Shown: positions 1 to 8,381, numbered from the stretch's first letter. The stretch: DNA of 63,892 nt from DAOUBP01 sp034432655 (GCA_034432655.1 DAOUBP010000090.1:1-63892); one strand, 5' to 3'. The notes: generated from the letters alone by a model not told the origin. Program-made: numbers and translations.

Positions 1-275
1 CCCACCACGACCCGGCCGCGGGCGTTGATCACCGTCGAGAGGTCGTCGCCCGGCGCGTCGCGCAGCAGGTCCGAGGCGTCCATCGGGGTGGCCGTGGCGT
101 CGTCCCAGGGCAGGGTCAGGGGGAACCAGGTGGAGGTGTCGGTGGCGGGATGGGTGGTTGTCGAGCCGCTGGTGGCCAGGGCCGGCGGCTCGGCCCAGCC
201 GGGAGCGGGAGAGAACAATACGAGAACAAGTATGGCCAGGACCGCAACACTTTTTTGAAAGTGCCTGTGATGCAT
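1..275 (-). CDS. Secreted protein, N-terminal part only
   Basis: The reading frame starts with ATG at 275 behind an AGGGGG ribosome binding site and runs off the left edge of the window, so only about 91 residues are visible. It begins with a clear signal peptide: His/Arg/Lys-rich n-region, then a hydrophobic stretch (SVAVLAILVLVLF), then an Ala-type cleavage region near PGWAEPP. The mature part starts with a Ser/Thr/Pro-rich linker followed by WFPLTLPWDD. This suggests an exported protein, possibly a carbohydrate-active or cell-surface one, but no family can be named from this fragment. It lies 90 bases beyond the end of the acyl-CoA synthetase gene on the same strand. Confidence 0.6.
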   Translation of the reverse strand, partial: MHHRHFQKSVAVLAILVLVLFSPAPGWAEPPALATSGSTTTHPATDTSTWFPLTLPWDDATATPMDASDLLRDAPGDDLSTVINARGRVVV

Positions 276-365
276 GGCGTCCCCCTGGAAACGGTAATCC
301 GGTTATTTTCGCAAAGTTCATCAACGGGGGAAGGAGTTCCCGCCTCTGCTGGAGAGGGGGAGCGT

Positions 366-2033
366 TCACTTCCTCAGCTCGCGGCGCAGCATCTTGCCGA
401 TAGCGCTCTTGGGCAGCGCAGTCCGAAACTCGACGTACTTGGGCACTTTGTAGCCCGTGAGCGAAGCACGGCAGAAATCCCGGATCTCTTCGGCGGTGGC
501 AGTATGCCCTTCCCTGAGCACCACAAACGCCTTGACGGCCTCCCCGGAATGGGGATCGGGCACGCCAACCACTCCGACCTCCTGCACGGCCGGGTGCCTG
601 GCGATCACTTCCTCGACCTCGCGCGGCCAAACCTGGAAGCCGCTGGGCTTGATGACGTCCTTTTTGCGATCCACGATGGCCAGGTAGCCGTCCTCGTCCA
701 GGTAGCCCAGGTCGCCGGTGTAGAGCCAGCCGTCGCGCAGCATCTCGCGGGTGGCTTCCGGCCGGTTCCAATAGCCCAACATCAGTTGCGGCGCGCGCAC
801 GAGGACCTCGCCGACCTCGCCCGGCGGCAGATCGCGCTCGCCGGTGTCCGCGTCCACGATGCGGACTTCGATGTCGGTCACCGGCATGCCGACGAAGCCC
901 GGTTTGTACTTGCCCTTCACCGGGCTGATCACCGCGCCCATCATCGTCTCGGTGAGCGCATACCCCTCCACGATGCGGCCACCGGTGAGCGCTTCGAAAC
1001 GCTGCTTGGTGTCCAGCAGCAGCGGCGCCGCGCCGGAGATGCACAGCTTGATGGAGGTCATGTCGGCCTTCTTGGTTTTCACTTTGGGATGATTGAGCAA
1101 CGCGTTGAACAGGGTGGGCACGCCGGGCAGAAAGGTGGGGCGCTCTTTTTCGATGTTAGCCACCACGTCGTCCAGATCGCGCGGGTTCGGGATCAGCACG
1201 ATGGGGCTGCGGCCCAAAATGGCCACCGGCTGGACTCCCACCGCGGCGAAGACGTGGAAAAGGGGCAGGTTGCCCATGAAGCAATCGTTCCATTCCACCA
1301 GCACGCTGTGAAACCACGCCCGGATTTGCATCCCGGCCATCACCAGCGCGTGATGGTTGGCGTAGGCCGCTTTGGACAGCCCGGTTGTGCCTCCGGTGAA
1401 CAAGATCAGGGCCGGGTCGTCGGGGGTGACCGTTACCGGGGGCCGGTCGTGATGCATGTATTCCCGGATCAGCTCGGCGAACCAGAGGTCCCCTTCTTGC
1501 AGCCTGACCCGATGTCCTTCCTTCTTCTCCTTCAGCAGCATGAACAGCACCATCAGCGGTTTGGGGAGATACTCCCGGATGTTGGTGGCGATGATGCGTT
1601 TCAGCTGAGTCTGCGGTTGTACTGCCTTGACTTTGTCATAAAACAGCGTCAGGACGATGGCAGTTTCTGCCCCGCATTCGTTCAGCGCGTGCTCCAGCTC
1701 AGGGCCGGTGTAAAGCGGGTTGACCGATGCCACAATGCCGCCGGCCTTCCAGATGGCAAACTCGGCGATGATGAACTGCGGTGTGTTGGGCATGATGATA
1801 GCCACCCGGTCGCCCTGTTTGACACCGTGCGCCACCAGCGCGGCTGCCAGGGCATCGCTGCGCCAGTTCAGCTCGCCATAGGAGATGCGTTCCCCTTTGA
1901 AGATCAGGGCCGGGTGATCGGGCCGCAAGCGGGCCGTCTCCTCAAGCGAGTCAACCAGGGTGATGCGCGGGTAGGGGTGCAGGGTGGCGGGTACGCCTTC
2001 GTCGTAGTGGGCAAGCCAGGGTTTCGCGATCAT
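366..2033 (-). CDS. Long-chain fatty-acid--CoA ligase (AMP-forming)
   Basis: A 555-residue acyl-adenylate synthetase that would activate fatty acids to acyl-CoA with ATP. The phosphate-binding A3 motif FTGGTTGLSKA is at about residues 212-222. The A5-type motif GYALTE and the A7/A8 segment with YTGDLG and DRKKD follow. The conserved C-terminal Lys sits in SAIGKMLRREL. Length matches the FadD family. The ATG at 2033 has an AAAGGAGGA ribosome binding site. It is followed at 2054 by an SDR gene on the same strand, so the two could belong to one lipid-metabolism transcript. The exact chain-length preference cannot be read from sequence. Confidence 0.9.
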   Translation of the reverse strand: MIAKPWLAHYDEGVPATLHPYPRITLVDSLEETARLRPDHPALIFKGERISYGELNWRSDALAAALVAHGVKQGDRVAIIMPNTPQFIIAEFAIWKAGGIVASVNPLYTGPELEHALNECGAETAIVLTLFYDKVKAVQPQTQLKRIIATNIREYLPKPLMVLFMLLKEKKEGHRVRLQEGDLWFAELIREYMHHDRPPVTVTPDDPALILFTGGTTGLSKAAYANHHALVMAGMQIRAWFHSVLVEWNDCFMGNLPLFHVFAAVGVQPVAILGRSPIVLIPNPRDLDDVVANIEKERPTFLPGVPTLFNALLNHPKVKTKKADMTSIKLCISGAAPLLLDTKQRFEALTGGRIVEGYALTETMMGAVISPVKGKYKPGFVGMPVTDIEVRIVDADTGERDLPPGEVGEVLVRAPQLMLGYWNRPEATREMLRDGWLYTGDLGYLDEDGYLAIVDRKKDVIKPSGFQVWPREVEEVIARHPAVQEVGVVGVPDPHSGEAVKAFVVLREGHTATAEEIRDFCRASLTGYKVPKYVEFRTALPKSAIGKMLRRELRK

Positions 2034-2053
2034 CGGAGTCCTCCTTTCATCTT

Positions 2054-2842
2054 TTACAAATTCTTGCCGAGAAATGTCGGGGCCAGGCGGTTGACCAGCC
2101 CGGTGCGGGTCAAGAGCAGGATGAGACGGTTCAAGAAGCCGGGCACGCAGACGACCTGGCCGCGTGCCAGGCCGCGCAGGGAAGCGGCCACGACGGCTCG
2201 CGCGCTGCCCCAGGCGAAGCGCGGAATGCGTCGGCGGTCAAAGCCGCCCTGGTCGGGCCGGTCGTGGAATTCGGTGATGGTGAAACCGGGGCACAGCGCC
2301 TGCACATGGATCCCGTGTCGGCGCACCTCGGCCGCCAGCGCCTGGGAGAAGGTCGCCAGGTAGGCCTTGGTGGCGCAGTAGTTGGCGCTGCCCGGCAACG
2401 CCATGAACCCGGCCAGCGACGCCACGTTGATAATGCCGCCCGCGCGGCGCGCGATCATCCCGGGCAGGGCCGCGTGCGACAGCCGCATCGGCGCCATCAT
2501 GTGCAGGTTCAACATCGCGGCCTGTTCGGCCACGTCAGCTTCGGCGAACGCGCCGCCGGTGCCGAAACCGGCGTTGTTGACCAGCAGGTCGAGGCGGGGC
2601 AGCCCGGCGATGTGGGCTGCCACGGCCGCCACACCCGCTTCGGTGGCCAGGTCGGCAGTCAACCAGTCAATCTTTACGCCGTGTGCCGCGCTCAGTTCCG
2701 TCGCCAACGCGCGCAGCCGGGGTTCCCGTCGCGCAACCAGGATCAAATCGTAGCCGGCCGCAGCCAGCTGGCGGGCAAACTCCGCGCCGATGCCGCTGGA
2801 CGCGCCGGTGATGAGGGCTGTCTTGGAATGCTGATCATTCAT
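2054..2842 (-). CDS. Short-chain dehydrogenase/reductase (SDR)
   Basis: A classical SDR of about 262 residues. The N-terminal Rossmann motif TGASSGIG is at about residues 11-18. The NNAG motif is in the middle, the catalytic Ser lies in NVASLAG, and the active-site YCATK gives the Tyr and Lys. The family reduces ketones or oxidises alcohols with NAD(P)H; the substrate is unknown. The start at 2842 (MNDQH) fits SDR length. An upstream in-frame ATG at 2884 would add 14 residues made of a tandem RTGQPQ repeat that comes from a low-complexity DNA repeat. It lies 21 bases upstream of the acyl-CoA ligase gene, which suggests a shared lipid role. Confidence 0.85.
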   Translation of the reverse strand: MNDQHSKTALITGASSGIGAEFARQLAAAGYDLILVARREPRLRALATELSAAHGVKIDWLTADLATEAGVAAVAAHIAGLPRLDLLVNNAGFGTGGAFAEADVAEQAAMLNLHMMAPMRLSHAALPGMIARRAGGIINVASLAGFMALPGSANYCATKAYLATFSQALAAEVRRHGIHVQALCPGFTITEFHDRPDQGGFDRRRIPRFAWGSARAVVAASLRGLARGQVVCVPGFLNRLILLLTRTGLVNRLAPTFLGKNL

Positions 2843-2898
2843 CTGTGGCTGTCCCGTTCGTATCTGTGGCTGCCCCGTTCGCATCTGAGGATGCTCAC
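2843..2898. repeat. Tandem low-complexity repeat before SDR gene
   Basis: Two near-identical 21-base units read on the minus strand as GAACGGGRCAGCCACAGAT, adjoining a GCATCTGAGGATGCTCAC element. Relatives of the latter occur near 6530, 12880 and 16050, so this is a dispersed repeat family of the genome. Confidence 0.55.
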
Positions 2899-2916
2899 TC
2901 CGCTAACCTCCAATCC

Positions 2917-3366
2917 CTACTTCGGCGCATGGGGCGCGGGCCACATAGGGGATTTGTGGCAGTGCACCAATTGCCAGCCCCCGGCCCGGCGGTGAAAGAC
3001 GCGCGTTTCGTTATGTTCGGTGTGGCGCACCCCCTCGTCGGTGGTGTAACGCATTAACAGGGTGTAGGTAACGATCGCCACATCGCCGTAGCGCTGGATC
3101 TTGGGCTGCAGGACCTCGTGCTCGATCTCGTAGCGTTGCCCGGCCCGGCGGCGCGCTTCGGCCGCGCGGAAGTTCGCTGCGGTCTCACGCAGATGGAAAT
3201 CCAGCCCGTCAATCCGCTGCGTGCTGATGTACCACTCGAAGAACGTGACATCCTCCGCGGTGGTCGCCTGGTAGGTCGCCAGGTCCCCGGCCCAGATGCT
3301 CTTCAGGTGCCGGTCCAGCAGTGCCAAAAGTTCTTGCTCGTCGGGTGTCAGGTTTTCGGTCATCAA
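2917..3366 (-). CDS. SnoaL-like / DUF4440-type protein
   Basis: A 149-residue cytoplasmic protein with the pattern of the NTF2-like fold. An N-terminal helix (DEQELLALLDRHLKSIWAGD) is followed by a region rich in aromatic and charged residues (VTFFEWYIS), alternating strands, and a C-terminal RAGGWQLVHCHKS signature. That ending is typical of SnoaL/DUF4440 and CaMKII-association-like proteins. Members are small ligand-binding or enzymatic domains of varied function; none can be assigned here. The gene stands alone between the SDR gene and the lytic transglycosylase gene, all on the minus strand. Confidence 0.65.
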   Translation of the reverse strand: MMTENLTPDEQELLALLDRHLKSIWAGDLATYQATTAEDVTFFEWYISTQRIDGLDFHLRETAANFRAAEARRRAGQRYEIEHEVLQPKIQRYGDVAIVTYTLLMRYTTDEGVRHTEHNETRVFHRRAGGWQLVHCHKSPMWPAPHAPK

Positions 3367-3523
3367 TTAGAGCCTCGATTCCAGGAGATTATCTGAACAT
3401 CTACAGAACCAGGAGGCAGCGCCCGCCAGCGGCTTGGACGCCGGGCCTGGCGCGCAACCTAACCGTAGGGTCCTGGCGTGCGGCTGGCAGAGGACCCTCA
3501 GCTCCAACTCCCCGTGTCTCCCT

Positions 3524-4144
3524 TCACACCCCATGCACCATCGGTTTATCGGGTGCGATTTGTGATGCGATAGTGTTCGCCTCTGCAGCCAGGATGATGC
3601 TGGTGGCATAGTTGCGCCGGACCTCGGGCACATCGTTCCAGCTGCCGCCCTCCTTCAACAGGCGCAGCACATTGCCGATGCCCCAGTTGTAGGCGACCAG
3701 CATCCAATAGGGTTCGGGCCGGCCGACCCTGGCCAACTGCTCTTTGATCCAGGCCAGATAAGCGCCGGCCACGGTGATGTTGCTTTCCGGGTCGAAAGGA
3801 TCGTACACGCCGACCTTGGGCGCCCATTCGTCCCACGTGGCAGGGACGATCTGCATCAGCCCCATGTCGTTGGCTGCGCCCACAGCCAGGGGATCAAAGC
3901 GGCTTTCTCGAAAGCATTGTTCCATCAACAGCCGCCAGTCCAGGCCGTATTTTTCGGCCACCCGCTGGAAGATCTCTTCGTAAGGCATGGCTCCTCGCTC
4001 GGTTGCATGCACCACAGCGGCGCAAAGCTCAGGTCGGGCCCGGGCATCCCCTCCCAGGGCCTGTACCCAAGGTGCGGCGTCCATCCCGGCCGGAAACCGG
4101 AGCTTGCCCCGGAATTCAGCGCCGCGGCAATTCAAGGCGGACAA
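3524..4144 (-). CDS. Lytic transglycosylase (SLT domain)
   Basis: A goose-lysozyme-like SLT domain protein that would cleave peptidoglycan. The catalytic Glu lies in CFRESRFDPLAVG and is followed by the diagnostic ANDMGLMQIVPATWDEW segment and the AYNWGIGNV motif. The long frame gives 206 residues. An internal ATG at 3988 (MPYEEIFQRVAEKYG) with GAGGAG just upstream would give about 154 residues and starts right before the catalytic domain, so either start is possible. No signal peptide is visible in either version. It is divergent from the NuoE gene at 4223. Confidence 0.85.
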   Translation of the reverse strand: MSALNCRGAEFRGKLRFPAGMDAAPWVQALGGDARARPELCAAVVHATERGAMPYEEIFQRVAEKYGLDWRLLMEQCFRESRFDPLAVGAANDMGLMQIVPATWDEWAPKVGVYDPFDPESNITVAGAYLAWIKEQLARVGRPEPYWMLVAYNWGIGNVLRLLKEGGSWNDVPEVRRNYATSIILAAEANTIASQIAPDKPMVHGV

Positions 4145-4222
4145 ATCGCCGCCATTCTATCATGAAGAGGGCGCAAAACCCAAGGCAATTGACTTGTGAA
4201 GCATAAGGGAATGTGCTAAACT

Positions 4223-4714
4223 GTGGCCATGGACCCCAGGCATTTTACATTCCAGTCATCCGGCGCCGGTCTCGTTGATCCGGCCAAACAAGCTATGCTC
4301 CTGACCGCTTTGTACCTGGCCCAGGAGCAAACGGGTTACCTGACCCCTGAAGCCATCGAACGCGTGGCCCGCCGACTCGGCCTCAGCCCCGGCCAGGTGT
4401 ACAGCACCGCGAGCTTCTATTCCTTGTTTCGCACGCAGCCGGTCGGTCGTTATGTGATCCAGGTTTGTAAGGGCCTGTCGTGCTATCTGTGTGACGGTGC
4501 CGAAAAAGTTGCGGATTACGTTGCTGCCAAGCTGGGCATTCATCCGGGCGAAACGACACCGGACGGCCGCATCACCCTGGAGCTGGTGGAGTGTCTCGCT
4601 TCCTGTGGCACCGCGCCGGCGATGCGTATCAACGACCATCTCTACGAGAATCTTACTCCAGACACGATTGACCAGGTGTTGGAGTCGCTCCTGGAGGAGG
4701 GGGACCGTGGCTGA
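4223..4714 (+). CDS. nuoE: NuoE/HoxE-like [2Fe-2S] subunit
   Basis: A 24-kDa-type thioredoxin-fold ferredoxin of about 163 residues. It carries the four cluster ligands in the usual C-x4-C and C-x3-C arrangement (CKGLSC and CLASC). In the family it passes electrons between FMN-bound NuoF/HoxF and other centres. It starts at GTG 4223 or ATG 4229. Its stop overlaps the GTG start of the NuoF gene at 4707, so the two are translationally coupled. No NuoG/HoxU-type third subunit follows, which is unusual. The pair may serve the Hyb-type hydrogenase downstream or another partner. Confidence 0.88.
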   Translation: MAMDPRHFTFQSSGAGLVDPAKQAMLLTALYLAQEQTGYLTPEAIERVARRLGLSPGQVYSTASFYSLFRTQPVGRYVIQVCKGLSCYLCDGAEKVADYVAAKLGIHPGETTPDGRITLELVECLASCGTAPAMRINDHLYENLTPDTIDQVLESLLEEGDRG

Positions 4715-5966
4715 GTGGGAGCCCGTGCTGCTGGCCAATGTCTACCGACCGAACTCGGAGAAGATCGGCACCTATCTCGCGCATGGCGGCTATCAGGCGC
4801 TGCGCAAGGCGCTGACCATGTCCCCGGCCGAGGTGATTGCCGAGGTAAAAGCCTCGGGGCTGCGCGGCCGCGGCGGTGCCGGTTTCCCGACCGGGGTCAA
4901 GTGGGGGTTCATCCCCCAGGATGCGCCCGTGAAGTACCTGGCCGTGAACACCGATGAGGGTGAGCCGGGCACCTTCAAGGATCGCCTGATCGTCGAGCGC
5001 GATCCTCACGCGATCCTGGAAGGGGTGATCATCGCGGCGTATGCGATCGGCGCGCACCGGGCCTTCGTCTACATCCGGGGCGAGTTTTTCCTCGGCGTCA
5101 AACGCTGGATCAAGGCCATCGCTGATGCCTATCAGCATGGCTTTTTGGGCAAGAACATCCTGGGCAGCGGTTTCGATCTGGACGTTTCGGTGCACCGGGG
5201 TGCAGGCGCGTACATCTGCGGCGAAGAGACCGCTATGCTGGAGTCATTGGAGGGCAAACGCGGCGAGCCGCGCTTGAAGCCGCCTTATCCGGCTCAGGTG
5301 GGCTTGTGGGGCCAACCCACCATCGTGCAAAATGTCGAGACGCTGGCCAATGTCCCGCACATTATCCTGCGTGGGGCCGCCTGGTACGCCAGCATCGGCA
5401 CCGAGCAGAGCAAAGGCCCCAAGATCTTTTGTGTCAGCGGCCACGTCAACCGGCCCGGCAACTATGAGCTGCCGTTGGGCACACCGCTGCGCGAGATTAT
5501 CGAAGCGCACGCCGGCGGGGTGCGTTACGGCCGGCGCATCAAAGCGGTGATCCCGGGCGGCGTCTCAACTCCCATGCTCACCCCTGATCAGTTGGACGTG
5601 CCGATGGCGTTCGAGACCCTGGCTGCGGCCGGCTCGGCGCTGGGCACAGGGGCAGTGATCGTCATGGACGAGACCACCGACATGGTTGAGGTGACCCGGC
5701 GCATCGTCAGCTTCTTCGTGCACGAGTCGTGCGGCAGCTGCGTCCCGTGCCGCATCGGGGGTGTCCGCCTGCTGGAGCGGTTGGCGACCATTGCAGCCGG
5801 GCGGGGCGGGGCGGACGATCTGGCGAAGCTGGAGTCGCTGGCGCGCGGCATCTCCGGGGTGACTTTTTGTCCTCTGGGCACCGGCATGTGCGAACCGGTG
5901 CTTTCGGCGCTGAAATTGTATCGCAATGAGTTCGTCAATCGCCTCGGCGCCGTTGCCAGGCGCTGA
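4707..5966 (+). CDS. nuoF: NuoF/HoxF-like FMN and NADH binding subunit
   Basis: A 419-residue flavoprotein homologous to the 51-kDa NADH dehydrogenase subunit. The nucleotide and FMN loop GLRGRGGAGFPTG is near residues 50-65, NTDEGEPGTFKDR follows, and the N3-type [4Fe-4S] ligands lie in ESCGSCVPCR plus a later FCPLGTG Cys. The GTG at 4707 is chosen because it overlaps the nuoE stop and gives the family length without extra residues. It would oxidise or reduce NAD(P)H. Unlike the two other NuoF copies in this window, it lacks the C-terminal 2x[4Fe-4S] ferredoxin extension and the N-terminal thioredoxin-like domain. Confidence 0.9.
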   Translation: MAEWEPVLLANVYRPNSEKIGTYLAHGGYQALRKALTMSPAEVIAEVKASGLRGRGGAGFPTGVKWGFIPQDAPVKYLAVNTDEGEPGTFKDRLIVERDPHAILEGVIIAAYAIGAHRAFVYIRGEFFLGVKRWIKAIADAYQHGFLGKNILGSGFDLDVSVHRGAGAYICGEETAMLESLEGKRGEPRLKPPYPAQVGLWGQPTIVQNVETLANVPHIILRGAAWYASIGTEQSKGPKIFCVSGHVNRPGNYELPLGTPLREIIEAHAGGVRYGRRIKAVIPGGVSTPMLTPDQLDVPMAFETLAAAGSALGTGAVIVMDETTDMVEVTRRIVSFFVHESCGSCVPCRIGGVRLLERLATIAAGRGGADDLAKLESLARGISGVTFCPLGTGMCEPVLSALKLYRNEFVNRLGAVARR

Positions 5967-6000
5967 GGCTGAGCCGCACAACAAGAGTGGAGAGCGCCCC

Positions 6001-6480
6001 ATGACCACAGATAAGATTAAAGTCGGCGGGGTTATTCAAAACGATCAGCTTGCCAGCATCAGTGTGCTGGCTGTGCAGGATCGGCCCGGCATCGCGGCTG
6101 CGGTGTTGGATGCTCTGGGCCAGCGCGGTTTGAACGTGCAGTTCATCGTCCAGGTGATTGATCACCAGAATCATGACCAGATGGTGCTTTGCGTGCACCG
6201 CAACGACCTGGAAGCCAGCCTGGCTGCGATCGAAGAGTTGCGGCCGGGACTGCAGCCCCAGGCGGTTGTCGCCCGGTCAGAGGTCGCCTCCATTGCGATT
6301 TTCGGTCCCGATTTCCGGGAGCGGCCCGGCATCGCCGGGCGCATGTTCCGCGCGCTGGCCGAGCGCGGCATCAACATCCTGGCCATCAGTACTTCCATTT
6401 CCACCGTCAACTGCATCATCAATGCGACCGATCTCAAAGAGGCTTATGCGGCGGTATGTGATACCTTCGAAGTGCCGTGA
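6001..6480 (+). CDS. Tandem ACT-domain protein
   Basis: A 159-residue protein made of two ACT modules, seen as DRPGIAAAVLDALGQRGLNV near residues 28-47 and RERPGIAGRMFRALAERGIN near 105-125, plus aspartokinase-like spacing and a VNCIIN strand. In aspartokinase such pairs bind amino acids and control a catalytic domain, but here no catalytic domain is attached. It follows nuoF by 35 bases on the same strand and probably shares its transcript. A role as small-molecule sensor for the NuoEF module is plausible but unproven. Confidence 0.75.
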   Translation: MTTDKIKVGGVIQNDQLASISVLAVQDRPGIAAAVLDALGQRGLNVQFIVQVIDHQNHDQMVLCVHRNDLEASLAAIEELRPGLQPQAVVARSEVASIAIFGPDFRERPGIAGRMFRALAERGINILAISTSISTVNCIINATDLKEAYAAVCDTFEVP

Positions 6481-6524
6481 GCGGCCGCGAGCCATTTGAT
6501 TCTGTGTTTCACGCACAATCGGAG

Positions 6525-6546
6525 GGCGGCATCTGAGGATGCCGCC
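6525..6546 (+). terminator. Hairpin after ACT gene
   Basis: A perfect 9-bp stem (GGCGGCATC / GATGCCGCC) with a TGAG loop, 45 bases after the ACT gene stop, followed by a weakly T-rich stretch (TGTTCGCATTTC). It could end the nuoEF-ACT transcript. The T-tract is imperfect, and related hairpins occur elsewhere, so it may instead be a dispersed repeat. Confidence 0.4.
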
Positions 6547-6600
6547 TGTTCGCATTTCATCTGACGCCGCGGCGGACACGGAGAGAATCCCACAGCCAGG

Positions 6601-6870
6601 AAACCGATTCGAGCCCTGCGGGTGGATGATCACCCCATCGTGCGCCAGGGGGTGCGCAGTGTGCTGGCCGGCCATCCTGACATCGAAGTCATCGGAGGGG
6701 CGGACAGCGCCGCCGCGTTGTTCGCTGCCCTGGCCGGGCGACAGCCTGATGTGGTCCTGCGAGATATCCGCCTGTCGCGCCAAAACGGGATCGAGGCCGC
6801 CAGCCGGCTGAAGCGCGCGTGGCCGGCGATCAAGGTGATCATCCTGACCACCTACGAGGATATGGTTTGA
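6601..6870 (+). pseudogene. Response-regulator receiver remnant
   Basis: The frame encodes most of a NarL-type receiver domain: ALRVDDHPIVRQGVRSVL, then QPDVVLRDIRLSRQNGIEAASR, then VIILTTYEDMV, and then a stop. The family continues for about 40 more receiver residues and a helix-turn-helix, which are absent. No start codon with a ribosome binding site lies at the expected place, and the hydrophobic residue before the phosphoacceptor Asp is Arg. It is therefore most likely a degraded gene fragment. No hydrogenase cofactor site is involved, so a Sec reading of its stop makes no sense. Confidence 0.65.
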
Positions 6871-6994
6871 TACTTTTTCCTCGCCAATTGATCCTTTTGC
6901 ACGTTTTCTTCGTCCCCAAGTTCTGCTAACATCTCCATAGCTCGGCGTGTTGGATCGGGCTGCCAGCCCCACGCCATTTCCGGTTTCAGCCAGC

Positions 6995-7204
6995 ATGGTG
7001 AGTCCTCTGATGGTTACGCAACCTCCTGCCGATCTTGCGTTGCGTTTGCTACGCCTGGAGCAGCAGCTGGAATCCTATCAGCGCCTGCACAACGAGGAGT
7101 TGGCCGCGCTGCGGCAGGCCCTGGCCCAAGTGAAGGAAGAAGTGCTGGCTCTGGCCCTGCAGCCTGTTATCCCGCAGCAAGGAGGTGAAGCGCTGCCCAA
7201 ATAG
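6995..7204 (+). CDS. Small coiled-coil protein
   Basis: An unrecognised protein of about 69 residues (start ATG 6995, possibly ATG 7010), ending 45 bases before the uptake hydrogenase small subunit gene. Residues 15-50 show heptad-like Leu spacing (LALRLLRLEQQLESYQRL and AALRQALAQVKEEVLAL) and look like an amphipathic or coiled-coil helix. There is no signal peptide or Cys. Its position suggests an accessory or assembly factor of the hydrogenase, but no family is known to me. It could also be a non-coding leader that happens to be open. Confidence 0.4.
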   Translation: MVSPLMVTQPPADLALRLLRLEQQLESYQRLHNEELAALRQALAQVKEEVLALALQPVIPQQGGEALPK

Positions 7205-7249
7205 GGGGCGCCCTTTGATTTCTGGGTGGCTTGTAAAAAGGAGGTGTTC

Positions 7250-8365
7250 ATGTCCGGTTCTTCATTAACCATCGAAAAACGCATGGCACAGCGCGGGGTG
7301 TCGCGGCGCGAGTTTCTCAAATTCTGCAGCGCGGTAGCTGCCACCCTGGCGCTGCCCAAAGCGATGGCTCCGCAAGTTGTCTATGCGCTGGAACAGGCCA
7401 CCAGGCGGCCCCCGGTCGTCTGGTTGGAGTTTCAAGATTGCGCAGGAGATACTGAGTCTTTTCTGCGTGCCTCGCGGCCGACAGCAGCCGATGTCATCCT
7501 CGACACCATCTCCCTGGATTACCACGAGACGGTGATGGCGCCGTCGGGCAAACAGGCCGAAAAGTCGTTGCGCTCCACCATTGATGCCGGCGGGCACATT
7601 GTGGTTGTAGAAGGCTCCATCCCCACCAAAGATGGCGGTGTCTACTGCACCATCGCAGGCCGCACGGCGCTGGACATCCTGGCCGACGCCACCCGAAAGG
7701 CGGCCGCGGTGATCGCCGTGGGCAGCTGTGCGGCTTTCGGCGGCCTGCCCAAGGTGACCCCTAATCCCACCGGTGCTGTGGCCGTGATGGACCTGGTCAA
7801 AGACATCCCGGTGGTTAACCTTTCGGGCTGCCCCATGAACGTGGTGAACTTCACCGCGCTGGTGGTGCACTATTTGACGTTCGGCACGTTCCCCGCGCTG
7901 GATCGCCTCAAGCGGCCACTCTTCGCCCATGGTCAGATCATCCACAACAACTGCGAACGCCGCGCTCATTTCGACGCCGGGGAGTTTGTGCTGGCCTGGG
8001 GGGACGAGGGGCATCGCAAGGGCTGGTGCCTCTACAAGATGGGCTGTAAGGGGCCGGTGGCCACCTTCAACTGCCCGTCGGTGCGCTGGAACGACGGCGT
8101 CAACTGGCCCATCGGCGCAGGCCATCCCTGCATCGCCTGCGCAGCACCGGACTTTTTCGAGCGCGAGGCCTATGCGGTGGTGGATATCCAGCAGGCCAAC
8201 CCGCCGGCCTTCTACCCGCCAGTCGAGAAGCCGCCTGAGCCGATCTCGGCTGCCGGCGCGGCCACCCTGGGCGCGGTTGGCGGGTTGATCGTGGGCGCCG
8301 GGGTCGCTGCCGCAGTCGCCACGGCGCGCGGCAGCGGGAATGCCCCGGCCGAATCGGCCGAGTAG
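7250..8365 (+). CDS. hybO: Uptake [NiFe]-hydrogenase small subunit (HybO type)
   Basis: A 371-residue exported small subunit carrying three Fe-S clusters. The ATG at 7250 has an AAAAGGAGG site. A twin-arginine motif SRREFLKFC lies at about residues 18-26. The distal cluster region (HNNCERR, then GWCLYKMGCKGP) and medial cluster region (FNCPSVRWN, then HPCIACAAPDFF) look normal. The proximal cluster motif reads DCAGDTES, so the usual second Cys of CxxC is Asp. A 3Cys-1Asp proximal cluster is known in actinobacterial-type group 1h enzymes, not typical for Hyb. A hydrophobic C-terminal segment (ATLGAVGGLIVGAGVAAAVA) anchors it in the membrane. It heads the small-HybA-HybB-large operon. Confidence 0.92.
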   Translation: MSGSSLTIEKRMAQRGVSRREFLKFCSAVAATLALPKAMAPQVVYALEQATRRPPVVWLEFQDCAGDTESFLRASRPTAADVILDTISLDYHETVMAPSGKQAEKSLRSTIDAGGHIVVVEGSIPTKDGGVYCTIAGRTALDILADATRKAAAVIAVGSCAAFGGLPKVTPNPTGAVAVMDLVKDIPVVNLSGCPMNVVNFTALVVHYLTFGTFPALDRLKRPLFAHGQIIHNNCERRAHFDAGEFVLAWGDEGHRKGWCLYKMGCKGPVATFNCPSVRWNDGVNWPIGAGHPCIACAAPDFFEREAYAVVDIQQANPPAFYPPVEKPPEPISAAGAATLGAVGGLIVGAGVAAAVATARGSGNAPAESAE

Positions 8366-8381
8366 GCCAGGGAGGCGCACC

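Noticed and set aside
150..2363. A 737-codon plus-strand open frame opposite the acyl-CoA ligase and SDR genes
   Set aside because: The minus strand encodes well-conserved enzymes in both places. The plus-strand product is rich in His, Arg and Gly with no motif, as expected for a GC-rich antisense shadow.
4189..4222. TTGACT and TAAACT as promoter of the NuoEF operon
   Set aside because: The spacing is 22 bases and the -10-like box touches the start codon, so this cannot be supported.
6601..6870. The stop of the receiver remnant as a possible Sec codon
   Set aside because: No homologous coding sequence follows the stop and receiver domains have no Cys or Sec at that place. The gene is simply truncated.
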